Shown here: positions 38,401 to 45,024 of the stretch, piece by piece
Numbering within the stretch: position 1 is the first letter of the stretch
Layout: the number at the start of each line of letters is the position of its first letter
Assembly: GCF_012927185.1 (NCBI RefSeq)
Contig: NZ_JABBGB010000001.1
Location: 1,364,001-1,428,000 of the forward strand
Source of the DNA: Pseudoflavitalea sp. G-6-1-2
Lineage (GTDB): Bacteria > Bacteroidota > Bacteroidia > Chitinophagales > Chitinophagaceae
Direction: 5' to 3'
DNA length: 64,000 nt
Program-made: the position numbers and the translations under genes
Notes under the pieces: model-generated
What the model saw: the letters and a program-made list of their open reading frames with translations, nothing else
Database searches by the model: none
Told to the model about the DNA's origin: nothing

Positions 38401-38698
38401 CGATGTACCAAGACTTACCAATGGTAACAACCTGAATGTGGTTTCTACTTCAACACGGTTCCTGACTAAGGCCAATTACCTCGCGCTGAACAATATTCGA
38501 CTGGGTTATACATTCCCTGCTTCATTGATCAGCAAGCTGATGCTAACTGATGCTTCGGTTTGGATTTCCGGAGATAATTTATGGCTGAAAACCAAAAGAG
38601 CAGGTCTCAACCCCGCTACAGCTGAAAATGGAGGTTCCGACACTTATCGTTATGCTCCTTTGTCAACGCTCACGGTTGGTCTCAGAGTTAAATTCTAA
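35495..38698 (+). CDS. SusC/RagA family TonB-linked outer-membrane transporter (pair 2)
   Basis: The protein has 1067 residues from the ATG at 35495 (signal peptide [22 protein letters not shown]). Same domain order as the first SusC: regulatory beta-sandwich ([20 protein letters not shown]), TonB box ([21 protein letters not shown]), plug ([29 protein letters not shown]) and barrel ending in LTVGLRVKF. The two SusC proteins share the N-terminal domain and plug style but differ in the barrel, so they probably take different substrates. The SusD partner follows by 18 bp. Confidence 0.95.
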   Translation: [1067 protein letters not shown]

Positions 38699-38716
38699 TC
38701 TCAAAAAATTGCAATC

Positions 38717-40222
38717 ATGAAAACTATTCATAAAATATTATTGATCCCTGCATTGGTAGGCTCAATGGTAATGACCGGATGTAAAAAGGATTACCTGAAT
38801 GCCGAACCCAGTGAGCAGATTTCTTTTGAGGAACTGATTGAGCTGGCGAAAAAAGATCCATCTATTCTCGATGGAAGTGTGGCTGGTCTTTATTCAACCA
38901 TGTACAATCCTGGAACAGGTGGTACAACTGATCATGATGATTTTGGTCAGAAAGGATACGACATCTACAGTGATATGATGTCTGGTGATATGGCAATGCC
39001 TTCCGTATCTTATGGTTGGTATGGTCCGGTTGTTCGTCTTACTTCAACCATCGATTATACCAGTGCTTACAACTATAAGCCATGGCGCTATTATTACCTG
39101 CAGGTGATGGGAGCAAACTCTGTGATGGACATATTGGGTGGCGATGATTTTGAGCCGACAGATGCTGTGAGAAAAAGAATCATGGGACAAGCGCTTGCAA
39201 TGCGTGCTTACGCATACTTTTATCTTAGCCAGCTCTATTCACAAAAAGGATATGGTGATGGTACAGAGAAAATTTTCCCGATCTACAGAACTTCGAAAGG
39301 TGTAAACCAGCCGAAAAGCACTGCAAAACAGGTTTGGGATCTGATGATCTCCGATCTTAACAGAGCGATCACCTATCTAAATGGTTTCGAAAGAAAATCA
39401 AAAGATCAGATAGATGTAACAGTAGCGAAGGGGTTGCTCGCGTATGTGCTTTCGTCAAGAGGTACTAACGAAGATCTTCAGAAAGTTGTTACGCTCACTA
39501 ATGATATCACTAATGCTTATCCGCTTACTACAAGAGGGGAAACTGTGGCAACGTTTTCACAAACAGGTACTTTGCTGAATCCGCAATCTGGTTTCAATAG
39601 CGTGAGAACACCAAGTTGGATCTGGGGTGTAGATCTTACCCTCGCTGCCAATCTCGATCTGGCATCATGGTGGGGACAGATGGACGTCTTCACTTATAGC
39701 TATGCTTCTGTAGGTGATTATAAAACAATCGACAATGGACTACAGTCGAAATTCCGTTCTGATGATATCAGAAAAGATCAGTTTGATGAGGAAGGAATTC
39801 CTGTCAACAAATTCTTTGATCCTGCACGTAAAGAAGAAGGACAGAGAATTGTGGTAACTGATTACGTGTACATGAGAGCAGATGAATTCCAGTTGCTGAA
39901 TGCAGAAACATATGCACGTTTGAATGACGATGCCAATGCAAAAACATCACTGAAAAAACTGCTGGCTGAGCGTATCGGAGATATTAGCTATGTTGAAGCA
40001 CTCTCAGGAGATGCACTGAAAAAAGAGATCTACCTTCAAACGCGTTTGGAGTTGTGGGGAGAAGGAAAAGCTTATCTCGCGATGAAACGCAATAAGCAGT
40101 CTGTAACCAGAGGTACAAACCACCTGTATCTTCCTGGCAAAACCTGGGCTTATGACGATAAGCAGCTCACTTTCCCGATTCCTCAGGCGGAAGTGTTGAA
40201 CAACCCTGTGTTGGATAAGTAA
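38717..40222 (+). CDS. SusD/RagB family nutrient-binding lipoprotein (pair 2)
   Basis: The protein has 501 residues. Lipobox VMTGCKKD with Cys near residue 22. Helical SusD motifs: RKRIMGQALAMRAYAYFYLSQLYSQKGYGDG, and C-terminal EIYLQTRLELWGEGKAYLAMKRNKQSVTRG with the closing FPIPQAEVLNNP, typical of the family. Partner of the SusC gene just upstream. The mature protein is similar in size to the pair 1 SusD, but sequence similarity by eye is low outside the motifs. Confidence 0.93.
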   Translation: MKTIHKILLIPALVGSMVMTGCKKDYLNAEPSEQISFEELIELAKKDPSILDGSVAGLYSTMYNPGTGGTTDHDDFGQKGYDIYSDMMSGDMAMPSVSYGWYGPVVRLTSTIDYTSAYNYKPWRYYYLQVMGANSVMDILGGDDFEPTDAVRKRIMGQALAMRAYAYFYLSQLYSQKGYGDGTEKIFPIYRTSKGVNQPKSTAKQVWDLMISDLNRAITYLNGFERKSKDQIDVTVAKGLLAYVLSSRGTNEDLQKVVTLTNDITNAYPLTTRGETVATFSQTGTLLNPQSGFNSVRTPSWIWGVDLTLAANLDLASWWGQMDVFTYSYASVGDYKTIDNGLQSKFRSDDIRKDQFDEEGIPVNKFFDPARKEEGQRIVVTDYVYMRADEFQLLNAETYARLNDDANAKTSLKKLLAERIGDISYVEALSGDALKKEIYLQTRLELWGEGKAYLAMKRNKQSVTRGTNHLYLPGKTWAYDDKQLTFPIPQAEVLNNPVLDK

Positions 40223-40253
40223 GGAGAGTTAAAGTAGAATATAGTTCCAGATG

Positions 40254-40278
40254 AGGGCCTGCATCAAATGCAGGCCCT
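40254..40278 (+). terminator. Hairpin after SusC/SusD pair 2
   Basis: AGGGCCTGCAT and ATGCAGGCCCT form a perfect 11-bp stem with a 3-nt loop. Only a weak T-rich tail (TTGTTATT) follows. Confidence 0.65.
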
Positions 40279-40318
40279 TGTTATTAAGGGAGTATAAAGA
40301 TTCACTTCTCTAAAGACT

Positions 40319-40558
40319 ATGAAAACAAGAACAATCAATATTATCAGAAACTGCTTGCAGGTTGCTTACTTCTTTGCTGCTTTTGTCCTTGTGTTTTGGA
40401 ATACTAAGATTGGTAGCGGACAGGATAAAATACAGTTATTCGGACCAGTTCTAAAAGGAGCTGCGTTAATTGTTTTAGGCATAGTGTTTTTGACCTCGAT
40501 TCTTTTTGTTTATTTCGGGTACATTGAAGAGAAGGGTAATGACTCAAGACATGAATAG
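40319..40558 (+). CDS. Small two-helix membrane protein, 79 residues
   Basis: Two hydrophobic segments (residues about 13-28, VAYFFAAFVLVFW, and 45-68, LKGAALIVLGIVFLTSILFVYF) joined by a polar loop, with a charged C-terminal tail (EEKGNDSRHE). The positive N-terminus suggests both ends in the cytoplasm. No family recognised. It is flanked by terminators on both sides (40254-40278 and 40586-40623), so it would be a separate transcription unit. Confidence 0.5.
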   Translation: MKTRTINIIRNCLQVAYFFAAFVLVFWNTKIGSGQDKIQLFGPVLKGAALIVLGIVFLTSILFVYFGYIEEKGNDSRHE

Positions 40559-40585
40559 CGCCCATTGGAATAATAGCCTTAAATA

Positions 40586-40623
40586 AAAAGCAAACGGAGA
40601 TCAATGGATCTCCGTTTGCTTTT
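40586..40623. terminator. Bidirectional terminator, 17-bp stem
   Basis: Positions 40586-40602 pair perfectly with 40607-40623 around AATG. A-run on the left and T-run on the right allow termination of the small membrane protein gene and of the minus-strand TlpA-like gene. Confidence 0.85.
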
Positions 40624-40697
40624 GCCCTGAATAGTTATCAGGCTATTGAATCTCTTATTTAATTTTTATCTTACCGGGTCAGTCAGTAGCGGGGATC

Positions 40698-41915
40698 TTA
40701 CTTCAACACCTCCGCCAGCTTCTGTTCCAGAGCTTCTCCACGCAGTGATTCCGCTATCACAATTCCTTTCGGATCAACCAGCACATTGTATGGAATTCCA
40801 TCGAACTGATACAATGCAACTGCCTTGCTGTTCCAGAATGCCAGATCACTTATCTGCGGCCAATCGAGTTTGTCTTCTGCAATGGCACCGGCCCATGCTT
40901 TCTTATCCTTATCGAGCGATACACCCAGTACAGTGAAATTCTTGCTCTTGAATTTATTGTATGCAGCTACTACATTCGGATTTTCTGCACGGCAGGGCCC
41001 GCACCAGCTTGCCCAGAAATCGACCAATACGTATTTCCCTTTGAAAGATGATAAGGTGATATTTTTCCCATTCACATCAGGCATGGCCAGTTCAGGAGCA
41101 GCTTTGCCGATAAGTGAATTAGACTTGCGGTTCTCAGCCGCAGCCTGCTGCTGCTTTTGCATATCAGCTACCTGCGTTTTATAAGCTTCGTATCTTTTCT
41201 GCAGATCTGTAAGCGTAGGATCGTTCGGGAATTTCTTCAACAGGCCTGCCAGTTGGCTTTCAAACTCTGGTTGTTCCAGTGTTGTGGATGCACGGCCAAG
41301 CGCGAATGCCGCAACAACTGGTTGTTTGATATCGTTGAGAGATTTTCTCAGGAAATCATTCAGTCCTTTAATGGCATCATTCTTTTTGTTGGTAGCCAAA
41401 ATGAGTACGGAGTCTGCTGCTGCGAAACGTTTCAGGCTATCGAGTGCGAGCATGGAACGATCGATTTCATTTCTGCGGTCTGCATATGTGAAAAGGAAAT
41501 CGCGGAGCTCTTCTGTACCTTCAGATCCTGATACGGAATAGAATTTCTCTTTTCCGGCAAAGTCGATATTGAGTGTAATGGGTGATGCATCGTACACCAC
41601 GGGAACCAACGGACCATTCTTGATCACTACATTGTAGAAACCTCCTTTGGCACCTTTGCCTTTCAGGGCGAAATCTTTCGCTGTTGCGGGAATAGTGATG
41701 GAGTCGAGTTGAACAGGCGGTGTTTCAGTTCCGAAAGGAACTTCGTAGAGGAAAACCGTGATCTTTCCGTCTTCGATTGCTTTGGGATACAATGCAGAAA
41801 CCTGATCTGCATTGGCTACGGTTCCTTTTACTTCGAGGTTTTGTTTGGAATCGCCTGAGCAGGCTGCAAAAACTGTTACTGCACACAGAACGATCCAATT
41901 CAGTTGTTTTTTCAT
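40698..41915 (-). CDS. TlpA-like thioredoxin lipoprotein with DUF4369-type N-terminus
   Basis: The protein has 405 residues. The lipobox AVTVFAACSGD places the acylated Cys near residue 19. Residues 25-130 resemble DUF4369 (beta-rich domain common before TlpA domains in Bacteroidota), a helical linker follows (residues 190-255), and residues 265-405 are a TlpA/AhpC-type thioredoxin fold with an intact WCGPC active site near residues 301-305 (DFWASWCGPCRAENP). It probably reduces disulfides in the periplasm. The gene follows gatB by 17 bp in the same direction. Confidence 0.9.
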   Translation of the reverse strand: MKKQLNWIVLCAVTVFAACSGDSKQNLEVKGTVANADQVSALYPKAIEDGKITVFLYEVPFGTETPPVQLDSITIPATAKDFALKGKGAKGGFYNVVIKNGPLVPVVYDASPITLNIDFAGKEKFYSVSGSEGTEELRDFLFTYADRRNEIDRSMLALDSLKRFAAADSVLILATNKKNDAIKGLNDFLRKSLNDIKQPVVAAFALGRASTTLEQPEFESQLAGLLKKFPNDPTLTDLQKRYEAYKTQVADMQKQQQAAAENRKSNSLIGKAAPELAMPDVNGKNITLSSFKGKYVLVDFWASWCGPCRAENPNVVAAYNKFKSKNFTVLGVSLDKDKKAWAGAIAEDKLDWPQISDLAFWNSKAVALYQFDGIPYNVLVDPKGIVIAESLRGEALEQKLAEVLK

Positions 41916-41932
41916 GTAATCTTTTTTGCTGG

Positions 41933-43390
41933 TTATATGGACGAATCCAGTTTTTTCAAAAGTATATCGTTGGTGATTTTAGGATCGGCTTTCCCTTTGG
42001 AAATTTTCTTCACTTCTCCTACAAACAATCCTATCAATCCTTTTTTGCCTTTTCGATATTCGGCTACTTTTTCCGGCATCTTGTTCAGTACTTCTTCCAC
42101 CCATGCTGCCACGTTGCCTTCGTCTGAATCCTGCAAGAGGTTAAGCGATGCAGCGATATCCAGCGGATCGCGGTTAGGTTCAGCGATCAGTGCAGGAAGT
42201 ATTCTGGTTGATGCGATGGAGAAGTTGAGTTTGCCTGTATCGATCACCTGAATGAGCGATGCGATGGCCACAGGTTGCAAAGGGAATTCCGTAATGCCTG
42301 CACTGTTTTCGTTGAGCCAGGATTTAACCGGACCAAGCAGCCAGTTGGCAGCGGCTTTGTTGTTGGCTGTATGTGCGATCACTCCTTCAAAATAATCTGC
42401 CAGTTCTTTTTCGTCGCAGAGTACGCGGGCATCGTAGAGTGGTAATTGCAATTGCTGTGTATATCGTGCAATGCGTTGCTCGGGTAATTCCGGAATGCTC
42501 GCGCGGATAGATTGCAGCATCTCTTCGGTAACGCGGAATGGCACCAGATCGGGGTCAGCGAAATAACGATAGTCGTTTGCTTCTTCCTTGGTTCGCATTG
42601 CAAAAGTGGTTCCGGTAGTTGCATCGAAGCTGCGTGTCTGCTGCACGATGGTTTCTCCGTTCTCCAGCATTTCGATCATGCGTTTAGCTTCGAGGTCTAT
42701 GGCGCGTTTTACGTTGCGGATGGAGTTGAGATTCTTCACCTCTACCTTGGTACCGAGTTTGGGATCTCCTTTTTTGCGAACGGAAATATTGGCATCACAG
42801 CGCATGCTGCCTTCTTCCATATTGCCGTCGCAGATGCCGAGATAACGAACCAGTTTGCGAAGCTCGGTGAGATAAGCAAATGCTTCATCACTGCTTCGGA
42901 TAACCGGATCTGTTACTATTTCGAGCAATGGAACACCGGCACGATTGTAATCGACACAGGTATTTTCAGGATCTACATCGTGAATGCTTTTGCCTGCATC
43001 CTCTTCCATATGGATGCGGTTCAGTTCGATGGCTTTTTCTTCTTCACCAACGCGGATATTCACATAACCGCCGATGCAGATAGGGGTGGTGTGCTGAGAT
43101 ATCTGATACCCCTTGGGGAGATCGGGATAGAAATAATTCTTGCGTGCGAAATAGTTATTCGGACTGATGGTGCAATGACATGCAATGCCCATTCTGATGG
43201 CGTACTCCACAGCTGTTTTGTTCAGTTTGGGAAGTGTGCCGGGATGGCCCAATGTAATTGCACTGATATGCGTGTTGGGATCACCGCCGAATGCAGCACT
43301 GTCGCCACAGAACAACTTGCTGTTGGTGAGCAGTTGAGTGTGCACTTCAAGTCCTGCTACTAATTCGTATGCATCGTAATTGATTGCCAT
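41933..43390 (-). CDS. gatB: Aspartyl/glutamyl-tRNA amidotransferase subunit B
   Basis: Subunit of GatCAB, which converts Glu-tRNA-Gln (and Asp-tRNA-Asn) to the amidated form. The protein has 485 residues from the ATG at 43390 (MAINYDAYELVAGLEVHTQL, the normal start). Typical motifs: GLEVHTQLLTNSKLFCGD, YFYPDLPKGYQISQ, EDAGKSIHD and the C-terminal GatB/YqeY helical domain with AANWLLGPV. gatA and gatC are not in the window, which is common in Bacteroidota. A near-consensus promoter lies 25 nt upstream. Confidence 0.95.
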   Translation of the reverse strand: MAINYDAYELVAGLEVHTQLLTNSKLFCGDSAAFGGDPNTHISAITLGHPGTLPKLNKTAVEYAIRMGIACHCTISPNNYFARKNYFYPDLPKGYQISQHTTPICIGGYVNIRVGEEEKAIELNRIHMEEDAGKSIHDVDPENTCVDYNRAGVPLLEIVTDPVIRSSDEAFAYLTELRKLVRYLGICDGNMEEGSMRCDANISVRKKGDPKLGTKVEVKNLNSIRNVKRAIDLEAKRMIEMLENGETIVQQTRSFDATTGTTFAMRTKEEANDYRYFADPDLVPFRVTEEMLQSIRASIPELPEQRIARYTQQLQLPLYDARVLCDEKELADYFEGVIAHTANNKAAANWLLGPVKSWLNENSAGITEFPLQPVAIASLIQVIDTGKLNFSIASTRILPALIAEPNRDPLDIAASLNLLQDSDEGNVAAWVEEVLNKMPEKVAEYRKGKKGLIGLFVGEVKKISKGKADPKITNDILLKKLDSSI

Positions 43391-43414
43391 AAAGTTGGTA
43401 TTGGCCAGAGCATA

Positions 43415-43445
43415 CAAAAATACCTTATTCCATGCGGATTGCAAG
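43415..43445 (-). promoter_or_regulatory. Bacteroidota-type promoter for gatB
   Basis: On the minus strand CTTG (43442-43445), exactly 19 nt, then TATTTTTG (43415-43422). The gatB ATG is 24 nt downstream. This is a one-base deviation from TTTG-N19-TAnnTTTG. Confidence 0.6.
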
Positions 43446-43451
43446 GGGGAT

Positions 43452-43500
43452 AAAAAAAGCCCGGAATACGAACAGGTACCAGCTGTATGCGTATTCCGGG
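43452..43500 (-). terminator. Terminator of the double-PDZ gene
   Basis: CCCGGAATACG (43460-43470) pairs with CGTATTCCGGG (43490-43500), 19-nt loop, seven T on the minus strand. It lies directly upstream of the gatB promoter. Confidence 0.85.
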
Positions 43501-43564
43501 TAGCTAAATCGGGTTGTTTCTGATGGCTATTCGCATCGGCCCATGCCCTAATGCATTGTATCTT

Positions 43565-44584
43565 TTAGAGATTGGCGGTTTTCAGCTTTTTGGGAGTGAG
43601 AATATCGAGGTTAACCGTTTTGCCATCGCGGAGGAGTTTCACGGAAGACTTTGGTTTGTCTTTCGCTTCGCCTACTTCGCGTGATAATTCATCGGCGCTG
43701 TTCACCTTTGTTCCATTAAATTCTGTGATAATATCATCTTCCTTGATGCCTGCTTTTTCAGCAACAGATCCTTCCTGCACATCCAGCACTTTTACACCTA
43801 CGCCATTTTCGGTATCCTGAGCTTTGATGCCGATTCTGGGGCGGCCGTTGCTGCCGAAGCTGAATGCGCGAGGTTCGGAGAAATTGAAGCCCTGACCGAG
43901 TTCATCGAGTTTGAATTCTTTGAACATATCGTTTGGCACGTCGAAGTTGTAATTGAAAGATTGAGCTTCCGCCTTAGCCTGTCCCAACGTAGCGGTAATC
44001 GTTTGCTCTTTACCGTCGCGGAGAACGAGGATCTTCACTTTGTCTTCGGGTTTGTGTGAGCGGATGATGCGGGAAACATCATTTTCGTCCTGCACTTTTT
44101 CTTCGTCGATCTTGCGGATCACGTCTTTTTCTTTCAGTCCGGCTTTCTCAGCTGCACTGCCTTTTGAAATATTGGTGATCCTTGCACCGCCCGGAGCTTC
44201 TTCAGTGGTAACACCGAGGAATGGACGTGTTTTGCCCATTCTGTCGTCGTTGAACATTTCAAAACTGTTGGCGCCTCCGCGACCCTGGCGGAAAGGGGAG
44301 GTCATTACAATGCGGCCCGATCTGGCATTGCGGATGCTGAGGTTTTCATTGTCGTATTCATCCATGGGTTTGCCATTGATGGTTACGGTGCCGTCTTTGA
44401 TTTCGATTGTGATCTTTTCATCCTTGTCGGATTTTTTGCGGATGATCAGCTCATCGTATTGTTTCAGTTTGTTCTTTGAGTCTTTTTGTTCTTTGTCTTT
44501 TGAATCGTTTGATTCCTGGGCAAAGGCAGTGCCTGTAAGGAGGGTGGCTGTAGCCAGCGCCATGGCAAGAGCATATCTTTTCAT
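43565..44584 (-). CDS. Exported protein with two PDZ domains and no protease domain
   Basis: The protein has 339 residues from the ATG at 44584; the signal peptide follows directly (KRYALAMALATATLLTGTAFA). After a charged linker (residues 25-50), PDZ 1 covers about residues 110-195 (PFLGVTTEEAPGGARITNI, GSAAEKAGLKEKDVIRKID) and PDZ 2 about 245-330 (RIGIKAQDTENGVGVKVLD, GSVAEKAGIKEDDIITEFNG). This resembles the tail of a DegP/HtrA protease, but the trypsin-like domain is absent. It may be a periplasmic scaffold or chaperone-like adaptor. A -7 box is at 44627-44634; the 11-bp repeat array lies further upstream. Confidence 0.85.
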   Translation of the reverse strand: MKRYALAMALATATLLTGTAFAQESNDSKDKEQKDSKNKLKQYDELIIRKKSDKDEKITIEIKDGTVTINGKPMDEYDNENLSIRNARSGRIVMTSPFRQGRGGANSFEMFNDDRMGKTRPFLGVTTEEAPGGARITNISKGSAAEKAGLKEKDVIRKIDEEKVQDENDVSRIIRSHKPEDKVKILVLRDGKEQTITATLGQAKAEAQSFNYNFDVPNDMFKEFKLDELGQGFNFSEPRAFSFGSNGRPRIGIKAQDTENGVGVKVLDVQEGSVAEKAGIKEDDIITEFNGTKVNSADELSREVGEAKDKPKSSVKLLRDGKTVNLDILTPKKLKTANL

Positions 44585-44626
44585 GAAACGAAGTTTAATT
44601 ATTTTACTACGGAATGTTTCGTAGAT

Positions 44627-44634
44627 CAAATATA
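44627..44634 (-). promoter_or_regulatory. Candidate -7 box for the double-PDZ gene
   Basis: TATATTTG on the minus strand, about 43 nt before the start codon. The upstream box is only partly matched (TTTC near 44654). Confidence 0.45.
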
Positions 44635-44737
44635 AGGAATTTGCTGAAATACGAAAGTATTCGGAAATGAAGTGGGCGTTTTAACAGAGTTGCAACAAAT
44701 GAAGGTGTAAACCTATAACAGGACAAGACCCTAACCA

Positions 44738-44956
44738 CGGAACGACCACGGAAAAAACACGGACGGCAAGGGGCCAACCACGGAACAACCACGGGTAGAC
44801 CTCGGACCAGGCACAGGCCAACCACGGAACAACCTCGTAGCAAGCTCGGACCAGCTTCGGGTAAACCACGGAGCAGCCACGGCTCATCCCCGGAGTAAGC
44901 ATGGGTAAACCATGGAGTAACCTCGGGCAGACCACGGGACACCCACGGAACAGCTG
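44738..44956. repeat. Degenerate 11-bp tandem repeat array, about 20 units
   Basis: The motif CGGANCAACCA (variable at several positions) recurs with an exact 11-bp step. CGG, or TGG/CAG/CGT variants, occurs at 44738, 44749, 44760, then after one 10-bp unit at 44781, and every 11 bp from there to 44946. The units differ from one another, so the array is old or under loose constraint, yet only one unit has changed length. All three minus-strand frames stay open through most of it, a by-product of the 11-bp period. It lies between the alaS terminator and the promoter of the double-PDZ gene. Confidence 0.9.
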
Positions 44957-44970
44957 CCTTCCAAATCCAA

Positions 44971-45004
44971 AAGAAAAAGCTGCCCTGGGAACCAGGACAG
45001 CTTT
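44971..45004 (-). terminator. Terminator of alaS
   Basis: AAAGCTG plus CCTGG (44976-44988) pair with CCAGG plus CAGCTTT (44992-45004), one G-U pair, 3-nt loop, T-rich tail on the minus strand. Confidence 0.8.
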
Positions 45005-45024
45005 CAATTATCTAACGGATCATT

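Noticed and set aside
42512-43363. 283-codon open frame opposite gatB
   Set aside because: Fully antisense to a clear housekeeping gene, with no motif or upstream signal.
44607-45007. Two minus-strand frames through the 11-bp array as protein genes
   Set aside because: Openness in several frames at once is expected from the repeat; start sites and promoter are lacking and the terminator of alaS lies inside.
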